In this document: one piece after another, positions 8,230 through 16,492 of the stretch
Numbering within the stretch: the first letter of the stretch is position 1
Layout: each line of letters begins with the position of its first letter
NCBI GenBank assembly: GCA_036559195.1
Contig: DATBTN010000043.1
Span: 1 to 51,278, forward strand
DNA: 51,278 nt
Origin: Candidatus Baltobacteraceae bacterium
GTDB taxonomy: Bacteria; Vulcanimicrobiota; Vulcanimicrobiia; Vulcanimicrobiales; Vulcanimicrobiaceae
Reading direction: 5' to 3'
Notes under the pieces: generated by a model
What the model saw: only the letters and a program-made list of their open reading frames with translations
Told to the model about the DNA's origin: nothing
The model's database searches: none
Program-made: the position numbers and the translations under genes

Positions 8230-9258
8230 ATGGCAAAAACCGATACTCAAGTGCGCAAGACACTCGAGCGGCGCGGGCTGTCCGACGAACAGCTCAAAGC
8301 GATCTTCCGCAACATGCTGCTCCAGCGCCAACTCGACAATCGCGGCTTTCAGCTCAACCGGCAAGGCAAGATTCCGTTCGCGCTCGGCAGCGAGGGGCAC
8401 GAAGCCCTGCAGGCCGGCGCGGCGATGGCGTTCGAGCGCGGCAAGGATATCCTCGCGCCGTACTATCGCGATTTGGGACTTGCCGTCGGCATCGGCTTCT
8501 CGGCCTACGAAGTGCTCCTCTCGCTCTTTGCGCGTCAAGCCGACCACAACGGCGGTCGCCAATTCCCCAACCACTATTCGAGCAAAAAAGCCGGCATGAT
8601 GTCGTTCTCATCGATCCTCGCGGCCCACATCCCGCACGCGGTCGGAGCGGCGTACGCGATGAAACTGCGCAAGGAGACCGGACGCGCGGTGCTCGTCACC
8701 TGCGGCGACGGCACGACCAGCGAAGGCGAGTGGCACGAATCGATGAACTTCGCCTCGATTCACAAGCTGCCGATCGTAATGCTCGTCGAAAACAATCAAT
8801 GGGCGATCTCGACCCCGCTCGACCAGCAGATGGGCCAGCCCGATATCTACAAGCGCGCCGAAGGCTACGGCATGCCGGGCGAACAGTTCGACGGGTTCGA
8901 TCCGATCGTCACGTACGACGTCGTCAAGCGTGCGATGGATCGTGCGCGCAACGGCGGCGGCCCCTCGCTCGTCGAGGGCGTTTGCTACCGCTTCCTCGCC
9001 CACTCAACCGACGACAACGATATGACCTATCGCAGCAAAGACGAGGTCGCCGAACATCGCAAGAACGATCCGGTCCCGCTCTTTGAAGGCGTTTTGCTCG
9101 CGGCCGGCGTCATGAACGCGGCCGATGTCGATGCGATGAAAAAAGACGTGCTTCGTGAAACGAACGAAGCCACCGACAAAGCCGAAGAGCAGCCCTATCC
9201 GGCCGCCTCGGAACTCTATACGAATCTCTTCGAAGGAGCCTGGGAACCGTGGCTGTGA
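8230..9258 (+). CDS. 2-oxo acid dehydrogenase E1 component, alpha subunit (copy 2)
   Basis: A 342-aa paralogue of the preceding gene with the same fold and length. The ThDP motif is intact (GDGTTSEGEWHES ... VENNQWAIS), and the loop HSTDDNDMTYRS matches the regulatory loop region. It differs from copy 1 near the active-site rim: STPLDQQMGQ against STPISRQSGQ, and a different N-terminus. The C-termini are parallel (YTNLFEGAWEPWL against YTNLHAGPWEPWQ). GAGG lies about 12 nt before ATG 8230. Its 3' end overlaps the E1 beta start, so this copy is the one most tightly coupled to E1 beta, while copy 1 could serve as an alternative alpha subunit. Confidence 0.92.
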   Translation: MAKTDTQVRKTLERRGLSDEQLKAIFRNMLLQRQLDNRGFQLNRQGKIPFALGSEGHEALQAGAAMAFERGKDILAPYYRDLGLAVGIGFSAYEVLLSLFARQADHNGGRQFPNHYSSKKAGMMSFSSILAAHIPHAVGAAYAMKLRKETGRAVLVTCGDGTTSEGEWHESMNFASIHKLPIVMLVENNQWAISTPLDQQMGQPDIYKRAEGYGMPGEQFDGFDPIVTYDVVKRAMDRARNGGGPSLVEGVCYRFLAHSTDDNDMTYRSKDEVAEHRKNDPVPLFEGVLLAAGVMNAADVDAMKKDVLRETNEATDKAEEQPYPAASELYTNLFEGAWEPWL

Positions 9259-10250
9259 GTTCGCCGTCGCAAGTAATGAACAACGTCGAAGCCGTGCGCG
9301 CGACGCTGTACGAAGCCATGAAGTCCGACGATCGCACCGTCATTCTCGGTGAAGACGTGGGCGCTCGCGGCAACGTCTTTCTCATCACCAAGGATTTCGT
9401 GCAAGAGTTCGGCACCGAGCGCGTCATCGATACGCCGATCGCCGAAGCTTCGATCGTCGGCATCGCCGTCGGCATGGCGATGGAAGGCCTGCGCCCGATC
9501 GCCGAGATTCAGTTTGCCGATTTCATCTATCCGGCGTTCAATCAGATCGTTGGCGAGGCCGCGAAGACGCGCTATCGCAGCAACGGCGAGTACACCTGTC
9601 CGCTCGTGATCCGCACGCCGTACGGCGGCGGCGTGCGCGGCGCGCTCTCACACTCCGTTTCGATCGAAGCGCTCTTCTATCACGTACCCGGTTTGAAGAT
9701 CGTCGCGCCGTCGTTCCCGGCCGACGTCAAGGGGCTGCTCAACGCCGCGATCGACGATCCCGATCCGGTTCTGTTTCTCGAGCATAAGAAGACCTATCGC
9801 CTGATCAAAGGCGAGGTTCCCGAAGGGCATTACACGATTCCGATCGGTAAGGCCGACATCAAGAAGGCCGGCGAGAAACTCACCGTGGTTTCGTACGGAC
9901 TGTACGTGCACTGGGCGCTCGACGCCGCCAACCAACTGGAGAAAGAGGGCATGTCGGTCGAGGTGATCGACCTGCGTTCGATTCGTCCGATGGACAAGCA
10001 GACGATCTTGGAAAGCGTGCGCAAAACGCGCAAACTTTTAATCGTACACGAAGACAACAAATTCGGCGGCATCGGCGCGGAAATCTCCGCGATGGTCGCC
10101 GAAGAAGCGCTCTTCGATCTGGATGCGCCGATCCGCCGCCACTGCGCGCCGGACGTTCCCGCGATGGGCTACGCGCTTCCGCTCGAGGAAGAGTACATGA
10201 GTTCGCCGGGCGAGATGGCCGAGGCGATGCGAGAGATGGTGCGTTTCTAA
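9249..10250 (+). CDS. 2-oxo acid dehydrogenase E1 component, beta subunit
   Basis: A 333-aa transketolase-like pyrimidine-binding and C-terminal domain protein, the partner of E1 alpha in a cytosolic alpha2beta2 E1. Recognisable segments are VILGEDVGARGNVF, DTPIAEASIVGIAVG, the FADFIYPAFNQI strand, RTPYGGGVRGALSHS and the C-terminal EVIDLRSIRPMD. The GTG at 9249 has AAGGAG about 10 nt upstream; GTG 9255, giving a GTGA overlap, is an alternative. The overlap with E1 alpha copy 2 and the 2-nt gap to E2 indicate one operon. The specificity of the complex is not evident. Confidence 0.93.
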   Translation: MAVSSPSQVMNNVEAVRATLYEAMKSDDRTVILGEDVGARGNVFLITKDFVQEFGTERVIDTPIAEASIVGIAVGMAMEGLRPIAEIQFADFIYPAFNQIVGEAAKTRYRSNGEYTCPLVIRTPYGGGVRGALSHSVSIEALFYHVPGLKIVAPSFPADVKGLLNAAIDDPDPVLFLEHKKTYRLIKGEVPEGHYTIPIGKADIKKAGEKLTVVSYGLYVHWALDAANQLEKEGMSVEVIDLRSIRPMDKQTILESVRKTRKLLIVHEDNKFGGIGAEISAMVAEEALFDLDAPIRRHCAPDVPAMGYALPLEEEYMSSPGEMAEAMREMVRF

Positions 10251-10252
10251 TT

Positions 10253-11623
10253 ATGGCTACCACGATTACGATGCCGCAGCTCGGCGAGACCGTTACCGAA
10301 GGCACGGTCGAACGCTGGTTGAAAAAGGCCGGCGACACCGTCGAGAAGTACGAGGCGTTTCTCGAAGTTTCGACCGACAAAGTGAACTCCGAGGTTCCCT
10401 CGCCCGTGACGGGAACGATTCGCGAACTGCTCGTCGCCGAAGGCACGACCGTGCCCACCGGAACCCCGATCGCGATTCTCGATGAAGTCGGCGCGGCAAC
10501 GGGCGCGGCCGCTGCCGCTGCATCGCCCGATGCGATGGCCGAAAGCGCCAACGCCGAACCCGTTCCGGGATTCAACATTCCGCAAACCCCGGTGCCGAGC
10601 GCCGCCGAAGCGGTCGCCGCCAAACCGGCGCCCGCGCTTTCGAACGGCCATTCGACCAACGGACATTCGGCCGCCGCCCAAGGCACGCCCGAACATGCCT
10701 TGCGCGGCGCTTCGCCCGCAGTGCGAAAACTCGCGCGCGAACATCACGTGGACGTTCGCGCGCTCAACGGCTCGGGTGCGAAGGGCCGCGTTACCGCCGA
10801 CGACGTGCTCGCGGCCGCGCGCACGGCACCGGCACCGAGCGCTCCGGCGAAACCGAACGCGCCGGCGACGGCTCCCGGACCCGGCGGTACGAGCAGCTAC
10901 GGTCAACCGATTCCGGGCACGACGATCGCGCTCAATAGTTCGCGGCGCATCATCGCCGAACGCATGGTCGAGAGCAAGCACACGGCGCCGCACGCGTGGT
11001 CGATGGTGGAAGTCGACGTTACCAACGTCTGGAAGTGGCGCACCCGCGAAAAGGATCGCTTCGAACGCGACACGGGGTACAAGCTGACGCTGCTGCCCTT
11101 CTTCATCCGCGCCGTCGTCGAGTCGCTCGCAGCGTTTCCGCTGATGAACGCCAAGTTCGTGACCGCCGATGCCGCTCCGGCGTCGATCTACGTGCACGGC
11201 GACGTGAATATCGGGATTGCGATCGGTCTGCCGACGAATCTGGTCGTACCGGTAATCAAGAAGGCCGATTCACTCTCGATCAAGGGATTGGCGATCGCCT
11301 CCGGCGACTTGGTCGACCGCGCGCGCAAGAACAAACTCTCGGCCGACGATCTTCAAGGCGGCACGTTCACGGTCAACAACAACGGTGCGAATGGATCGTA
11401 CGCTTCGGCGCCGATCATCAACGGCGGCCAAGCCGGCATCGTGACGATGGAGACGGTCGTAAAGAAACCGGTCGTCACCAAGGACGATGCAATCGCGATC
11501 CGCCAGATCATGAACGTCTGCCTCTCGCTCGATCACCGCGTCGTCGACGGCTACGTCGCAAGCGGCTTCCTCGCCGATCTCAAAAAACGCCTAGAAGCAA
11601 TGGGCCCCGAAGGCGCTCTCTGA
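10253..11623 (+). CDS. Dihydrolipoamide acyltransferase, E2 component of 2-oxo acid dehydrogenase
   Basis: A 456-aa E2 core that accepts the acyl group from E1 on its lipoyl arm and transfers it to CoA. Residues 1-78 are the lipoyl domain with the lipoylated lysine in EVSTDKVNSE (Lys43). Residues 80-150 are an Ala/Pro linker. Residues 153-190 are the E1/E3 peripheral subunit-binding domain (ASPAVRKLAREH ... GRVTADDVL). Residues 215-450 are the acyltransferase domain ending with the catalytic DHRVVDG. There is one lipoyl domain, as in branched-chain and many bacterial E2s. No dihydrolipoamide dehydrogenase (E3) follows; the gene ends at a repeat cluster, so E3 must be encoded elsewhere. Confidence 0.93.
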   Translation: MATTITMPQLGETVTEGTVERWLKKAGDTVEKYEAFLEVSTDKVNSEVPSPVTGTIRELLVAEGTTVPTGTPIAILDEVGAATGAAAAAASPDAMAESANAEPVPGFNIPQTPVPSAAEAVAAKPAPALSNGHSTNGHSAAAQGTPEHALRGASPAVRKLAREHHVDVRALNGSGAKGRVTADDVLAAARTAPAPSAPAKPNAPATAPGPGGTSSYGQPIPGTTIALNSSRRIIAERMVESKHTAPHAWSMVEVDVTNVWKWRTREKDRFERDTGYKLTLLPFFIRAVVESLAAFPLMNAKFVTADAAPASIYVHGDVNIGIAIGLPTNLVVPVIKKADSLSIKGLAIASGDLVDRARKNKLSADDLQGGTFTVNNNGANGSYASAPIINGGQAGIVTMETVVKKPVVTKDDAIAIRQIMNVCLSLDHRVVDGYVASGFLADLKKRLEAMGPEGAL

Positions 11624-11640
11624 TCCCCCTTTGCCACACG

Positions 11641-11793
11641 CACGGTTCGACAAGCTTGTCGAAGGACGAGCTTATCGAAGGACCAAACCGCTCAAAGCAA
11701 TACCGCGTGTCATTCGTCGTGCTTCGACAAGCTCAGCATGACAAGCCATTGTCATCCTGAGCCTGTCGAAGAACGGAGCCTGTCGAAGGACGT
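11641..11793. repeat. Second cluster of dispersed TGTCGAAGGACG repeats, entering the AraC coding end
   Basis: This holds several units in both orientations, including the perfect 18-bp palindrome TTCGACAAGCTTGTCGAA (11646-11663), an inverted copy GTGCTTCGACAAGCTCAGC (from 11719) and a forward copy TTGTCATCCTGAGCCTGTCG (from 11750), followed by a second GAGCCTGTCGAAGGACG. It lies between the converging E2 and AraC genes and could fold as a bidirectional terminator. The last 20 or so codons of the AraC gene are read from it. Confidence 0.85.
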
Positions 11794-12632
11794 CGTCCGT
11801 TTTGTCGCGATGACCGGTAGAGTGACGGCGATTCGCCCGTGCATTTCTTGAAGAATCGTGAAAAGTGCGCCAGATCTTTGAAGGCCACTTTCTCCGCGAT
11901 TGAAGCTATCGAATCCTCAGTACGTTCGAGCAGCTCCCGGGCGCGCGCGAGCCGCAGCTCCAGAAGATAGCCGTACGGCGTTTTTCCGGTTGCGGATCGA
12001 AATTGGCGAAGCGCGGTAAATGGCGAGAGCCCGAGTTCGCGAGCCACGTCGGAAAGTCCGATCGACTCGAAGGCGTGCATTTCGATGAAGCGTTTCGCCC
12101 GCTGCATTCGCAGCTTCGGCGCGGCGATATTCGAGTCGCGCCTCGAAATAGCGGACGCCTCATCGAAGAGCGTAAACACCGCCGAATCGAAACTGTCGTC
12201 GTCCAACAAGTGCGGCAGGTTCCCGATGAGTCTCACCAGCAGTGCTTGCGCGGGTACGACCTGGGTCAAGAAGAGTCGTCGGCAATCCGGATCGATCGCA
12301 TCGTCGCGTAGGCCGACGACCAGGTTGCCGTCTTCGCAGCCGCGGTAATGTCTGCAACTATAGCCGTCGCCCGCCGACCCAACCATCATGGAGCGCGCGT
12401 CGATGTCGGCCCTACCCGCGGCTCCGTGAAACTCCCAGTGCTCTTTCGTGGTCAGGACGATGCAATTAAACGCAAACATCTTGTTATCGGCGCGTTCCGG
12501 ACCGCGAAGCGCATCGTGCGTGTAATCGAAAATCGCGGCAAATCGCGTGGAGCGTATCGGTAACAGCGCACCGCATCCGATGTTCACCGGTGCGCTGAGA
12601 TCCTGGGCGGGATCGGGTCGAGATGAAACCAT
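11733..12632 (-). CDS. AraC family transcriptional regulator
   Basis: A 299-aa protein. Residues 1-165 are a sensor region without a confident family match. Residues about 170-275 carry two helix-turn-helix motifs of the AraC/XylS type: IGLSDVARELGLSPFTALRQFR, then SIASIAEKVAFKDLAHFSRFFKK followed by CTGESPSLYR. The AraC domain should end near SLYR. The final residues, containing STGSVLRQAQDDNGLSC, are translated from the repeat cluster and are unlikely to be part of the original protein. AGGA lies about 10 nt upstream of ATG 12632. It is divergent from the TonB-dependent receptor gene across 214 bp and is the obvious candidate regulator of it. The inducer is unknown. Confidence 0.88.
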   Translation of the reverse strand: MVSSRPDPAQDLSAPVNIGCGALLPIRSTRFAAIFDYTHDALRGPERADNKMFAFNCIVLTTKEHWEFHGAAGRADIDARSMMVGSAGDGYSCRHYRGCEDGNLVVGLRDDAIDPDCRRLFLTQVVPAQALLVRLIGNLPHLLDDDSFDSAVFTLFDEASAISRRDSNIAAPKLRMQRAKRFIEMHAFESIGLSDVARELGLSPFTALRQFRSATGKTPYGYLLELRLARARELLERTEDSIASIAEKVAFKDLAHFSRFFKKCTGESPSLYRSSRQNGRRPSTGSVLRQAQDDNGLSC

Positions 12633-12846
12633 CTACAACGTGTCCTAAACGCCTCGACCCAAGCGCGACTTTTAGCAAACACAGATCTTTCCGTAACGCT
12701 TTTAGGTCGATCGTTGTGACATGGCATTAACGTCGCAAAAGACGAGCAATATTATTCAAATGTAGATCTGCACGTCGTCAGAAATGGCGCTCTCGTTAAG
12801 GCACGAGGCGCGACAGTGCAGCCCGTGCCGTCTAAAGGAGACTACG
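12633..12846. promoter_or_regulatory. Divergent AraC / TonB-dependent receptor intergenic region with candidate promoter and operator
   Basis: This 214-bp region is clearly more AT-rich than its surroundings. On the + strand TTAACG (12727-12732) and TATTAT (12750-12755) are 17 bp apart, a plausible sigma70-like promoter for the receptor gene. CAGATCT (12682-12688) and AGATCTG (12764-12770) are inverted copies of one heptamer flanking this promoter and could be regulator half-sites. I see no cobalamin-type riboswitch features. Confidence 0.35.
12834..12840 (+). promoter_or_regulatory. Strong ribosome binding site for the TonB-dependent receptor
   Basis: AAAGGAG ends 6 nt before ATG 12847. It decides this start over the in-frame ATG at 12784 and gives a clean signal peptide. 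Confidence 0.75.
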
Positions 12847-15800
12847 ATGTTCATGCCACGATACCGCGCCAAACGCGCGATTGTGGCCGTCGCATTGCTC
12901 ATCGGAATGCTCAGCCAGGGAACATGGACACTGGCTGGGACCACCGGTCGCATGAACGGCACGGTCGTGCAAGCAGATAACGGCGCACCCATCGCTAACG
13001 CCAAGGTAACGGCGGTAAGCCCAACGCAAACGTCGGCAACCGTTACCGACGGATCGGGTCACTTCGGGTTCATTTCCCTCTCTCCCGACACGTACAGCGT
13101 GTCGGTTGAAAAAGACGGATTTATCGCGACGAGCGAGGCGGGCATCAGCGTGTTCGCCGATGCAACGCAATCCGTGGCCATTCGCATGCAATCGTCGCTA
13201 AAGACGATCGCCAGAGTCCGATCGCTTTCAACGGCCAGCCTCGTTCGGTCGGGAACGACGGCCGACGTCTACTCGATCAATGCAGCTACGCAAGATAAGA
13301 TGTCGGGATTGGGCGGCGGCGGCGGGCTCAACAGCGCGTATTCCGCGATTGCCTCCGTGCCCGGTGCGTTTGTCCCGCTCAATCAAACCGGCTACTTCCA
13401 GACGGTTCACATTCGCGGCGGCGACTACGACCAGGTCGGATACGAGTTGGACGGCGTGCCGGTAAACCGCTCGTTCGACAACTATCCGTCGGGTGCGGCG
13501 TCCTCGCTCGGACAGCAAGAGGTTCAAGTCTACACCGGCGCCTCGCCGGCAAACTCCGAAGGTCAGGGACTGGCCGGCTACATCAATCAGGTCATCAAGG
13601 CCGGCACCTATCCGGGTTTCGGTTCCGCGAATCTCGGCATCGGCGCGCCCTCCTTCTACCACAAGGCCTCGGTTGAGGCCGGCGGTTCGCAGCCGGATCG
13701 TCTCTTTTCGTACTACGCCGGTATCGGCGGTTACGATCAAGACTTCCGCTACGTAGACCAGAATAACGCCGCCGGACGCAGCGAGCTTGCCGGCCCGCTC
13801 GCGCCGGTGGCCGCGGGCACCGGAACCTGCCCGGCCGCACTCGCGCCTACCGGATGCTATCTGCTGCTGCCGTACCAATATACGTTTCAGTCGGGCATTG
13901 CCGACCGCGACGTCGTTGCAAATCTACACTTCGGCATCCCCCACCACCACGACGGCGGCCGCGACGATATCCAACTGCTGTGGGATAGCGGCAACCTCAC
14001 CAACCCCTTCTACAATTCGACCAACGACGAAGGCGGGTTCGCCGCATTCGGCGGTGCGGCAAACGCGCCTGCGTTCGCCGACGGTTATCAATGGACGTGC
14101 GGCGGCGTCGGCAGCACGACGAACGTGTTAAATAGCGCGTGCGTCACCCACTACGCCTACCCGGGAACTCCACCGCACGTCTTCGGCGGCACGATTCCGC
14201 CCGATCTGCGCGACGTACTCCGAAACAGCCAGGAGATCGTGAAGCTGCAGTATCAGAAGAATTTCGGCAGCGATGCGTTCTTCCGAATCTACGGCTACAC
14301 GTACTACAGCAGCTGGACCCACAACGGTCCGAACAGCGCTTCCTCGAACTTCTTAGCGTGCTGCGCCTCGGACTACGAACTGAGTTCGCACACGCGCGGC
14401 GTGAGCGCCACCTTGAGCAAGCAGTTCAATGCGAAAAACCTCCTGAGCCTGCAGGGCGCTTATACAACCGCGTCGTCGGTGCGCGACAACAACACGCAAA
14501 TGTTTAACACCGGCGGAGCCCGCTCCAGAGGCATCGTTATGGTCAACGCCAACGATCCGCTCAGCGGAAACTGTTTCGATGCAAGCGGTACGAACATCAC
14601 CTGCAATCCGGCCGGCGATGCCAACGGCAATCGCGCCAACTTCGCTACGTGGGGCGGCGTCTCCAGAGGCACGGTCCCGGCGCTCGCAGCGTCGTGCAAC
14701 ATTCCCGGCGGCAGCGCCGGCCCGTGCACCTGGCTCATTGCGGAAAACTCGCTCTGGGCGACCTATAACGCGGTCACCCCGAAATTTACAGCCCTTTCCC
14801 TCACCGATGAATTCCGTCCGACCGACAAGCTGCTGCTCAACCTTGGGTTGCGGTACGATCGGTTCCAATTCGTCGGTGGAGATACGCACGTGAACGATCC
14901 CGCGCGCGCGTTTTGGTTTAAGGCGTGGAACCTCGACAACTGCATCAACGCGGCCGGCGTTCCCGTCGACAAGTCGGCGATCGGCGCGGGCTTGCTGCCG
15001 AACAATCCGTGTCCGGCGGGTTACACCGCCGCAGACATGCGCAACGTCTCGGGAACGACCACCTACGGCGTCTTCCAGCCGCGGCTGGGCGGAACGTACA
15101 CGCTCAATCCAGATACGGTCGTTCGCTTCTCGGCGGGCAAATATGCCGAACCACCGAACGCGGCGTTCGAGCAATACGATACGCTTCAGGAAAATACGCC
15201 GTTCGAACTTCCGGGATCGAACGCGTTTTATTCGCTCGGCTTCACCACGCCGGGCCAACACGCCGTTCGTCCCCCGACCTCGCTGAACTTCGATCTCTCG
15301 CTAGAAAAACACCTCAAAGGCACGGATTGGTCCTTTAAACTCACCCCGTTCCTGCGCGAAACGAAGGACCAGATTCAACAGTTCTTCCTGGATCAGAAGA
15401 CGGCGTTTTCCTCCGGGATCAACGTCGGCCGTCAGACCAGCAAAGGCGTCGAATTCCAGTTGAGCAAAGGAGACTTCAGCCGCAACGGGCTTTCCGGGCA
15501 ACTCTCGTTTGCCTACACGCATTCGGGAATTCGCTACGACACGCTCAGCAACGGCTCGACGGTCGTAAGCGGCGTCAATACCGATATTCAACGATACAAC
15601 GCGCTGACCAAGAGTGGCGGCGGATCGCCGTGCTATCTCGCGGGCGCGGCTTCCGGGTGCGCCGTCGCGGGCGCGATCGCCAACCCGTACTACAACGCGC
15701 CGGTGCAAGCCCTCATCGACCCGACCCAGTCGTTCGCGACCTACACGATCTTCCCGGGGCCGACCCAGTCGTCGGCCGTTGCGTACGGCGCGCCGTACGT

Positions 15801-16425
15801 CGCGACCGCGATCCTGAACTACAAACACGATCGGATGACGATCACGCCGTCCCTGCAATTCCAAGGCGGCGCCCGGTATGGCGCACCGGAAACCACCAAC
15901 GGTATCGATCCGGCCACCTGCGGTGCGCCGCTCGGCGGCGGCACGGCCAACGACCCGCGCTATCCGTACGGCGCTGCCGGCGGCAATCCGTACGATGCCA
16001 CGAATTGCGGCGGAACGGTTGCAATTCCAGACCCCTACACCAACGCGTTCGACAACCTCGGCTCGTTCGTACAGCCGAATCAACTCGCCGCGAACCTCCA
16101 ACTGAGTTACGAAATATCGCCGAAAATAACGGTGGTTGGCACGTTTGCGAATCTCGTCGGTACGTGTTGGGGCGGCACGAAGGCTGCGTGGACGCTTGCG
16201 AGCGACCACAACGTCTGCTCGTACAATATCCTCAATACCGGCGGCGCGATCGGCCCGGTCGGCAATCTCTACAATCCGCCCGCAACGGTTGGCGACTTTC
16301 AGCGATTGATCCGCTATCCATACGCCGCCTACCTCGGCGGAGCCAACACGAACACCGCCGCCGGAAACTTCAACCAAACCAAACAACCCTTCCAGTTCTT
16401 CCTAGAGGCTCGCATCAAGCTCTAA
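12847..16425 (+). CDS. TonB-dependent outer-membrane receptor with N-terminal carboxypeptidase-regulatory-like domain
   Basis: About 1192 aa. The signal peptide is MFMPRYRAKRAIVAVALLIGM up to about residue 30. Residues 33-115 form a CarboxypepD_reg-like beta-sandwich (GRMNGTVVQADNGAPIANAKV ... LSPDTYSVSVEKDGF). The plug domain contains VHIRGGDYDQVGYELDGVPVN and QEVQVYTGASPA. The rest is a large beta-barrel with long extracellular loops and a C-terminal strand FFLEARIKL, without the usual terminal Phe. The size and N-terminal domain resemble the large receptors of Acidobacteria and Eremiobacterota rather than siderophore receptors of Proteobacteria. The substrate is unknown; import of an oligosaccharide, peptide or metal complex is possible. 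No SusD partner is present. It is divergent from an AraC regulator and ends at a hairpin terminator. Confidence 0.9.
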   Translation: MFMPRYRAKRAIVAVALLIGMLSQGTWTLAGTTGRMNGTVVQADNGAPIANAKVTAVSPTQTSATVTDGSGHFGFISLSPDTYSVSVEKDGFIATSEAGISVFADATQSVAIRMQSSLKTIARVRSLSTASLVRSGTTADVYSINAATQDKMSGLGGGGGLNSAYSAIASVPGAFVPLNQTGYFQTVHIRGGDYDQVGYELDGVPVNRSFDNYPSGAASSLGQQEVQVYTGASPANSEGQGLAGYINQVIKAGTYPGFGSANLGIGAPSFYHKASVEAGGSQPDRLFSYYAGIGGYDQDFRYVDQNNAAGRSELAGPLAPVAAGTGTCPAALAPTGCYLLLPYQYTFQSGIADRDVVANLHFGIPHHHDGGRDDIQLLWDSGNLTNPFYNSTNDEGGFAAFGGAANAPAFADGYQWTCGGVGSTTNVLNSACVTHYAYPGTPPHVFGGTIPPDLRDVLRNSQEIVKLQYQKNFGSDAFFRIYGYTYYSSWTHNGPNSASSNFLACCASDYELSSHTRGVSATLSKQFNAKNLLSLQGAYTTASSVRDNNTQMFNTGGARSRGIVMVNANDPLSGNCFDASGTNITCNPAGDANGNRANFATWGGVSRGTVPALAASCNIPGGSAGPCTWLIAENSLWATYNAVTPKFTALSLTDEFRPTDKLLLNLGLRYDRFQFVGGDTHVNDPARAFWFKAWNLDNCINAAGVPVDKSAIGAGLLPNNPCPAGYTAADMRNVSGTTTYGVFQPRLGGTYTLNPDTVVRFSAGKYAEPPNAAFEQYDTLQENTPFELPGSNAFYSLGFTTPGQHAVRPPTSLNFDLSLEKHLKGTDWSFKLTPFLRETKDQIQQFFLDQKTAFSSGINVGRQTSKGVEFQLSKGDFSRNGLSGQLSFAYTHSGIRYDTLSNGSTVVSGVNTDIQRYNALTKSGGGSPCYLAGAASGCAVAGAIANPYYNAPVQALIDPTQSFATYTIFPGPTQSSAVAYGAPYVATAILNYKHDRMTITPSLQFQGGARYGAPETTNGIDPATCGAPLGGGTANDPRYPYGAAGGNPYDATNCGGTVAIPDPYTNAFDNLGSFVQPNQLAANLQLSYEISPKITVVGTFANLVGTCWGGTKAAWTLASDHNVCSYNILNTGGAIGPVGNLYNPPATVGDFQRLIRYPYAAYLGGANTNTAAGNFNQTKQPFQFFLEARIKL

Positions 16426-16457
16426 CACAACGAGGTCCGGGAATCTGTGGAAGCAGC

Positions 16458-16492
16458 AAGGAGCACCGTTGCGACGGTGCTCCTTACGTTTT
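16458..16492 (+). terminator. Rho-independent terminator after the TonB-dependent receptor
   Basis: A perfect 12-bp stem, AAGGAGCACCGT / ACGGTGCTCCTT (16458-16469 and 16474-16485), closes a TGCG loop and is followed by ACGTTTT. It separates the + strand receptor gene from the converging DUF4438 gene. Confidence 0.85.

Noticed and set aside
12633-12846. Cobalamin or other riboswitch upstream of the TonB-dependent receptor
   Set aside because: No conserved riboswitch core could be recognised; only a promoter-like pair and inverted heptamers are seen.
15301-16386. Minus-strand open frame antisense to the TonB-dependent receptor
   Set aside because: Arg/Val-rich shadow sequence with no start signal; the + strand protein continues through it with barrel strands.
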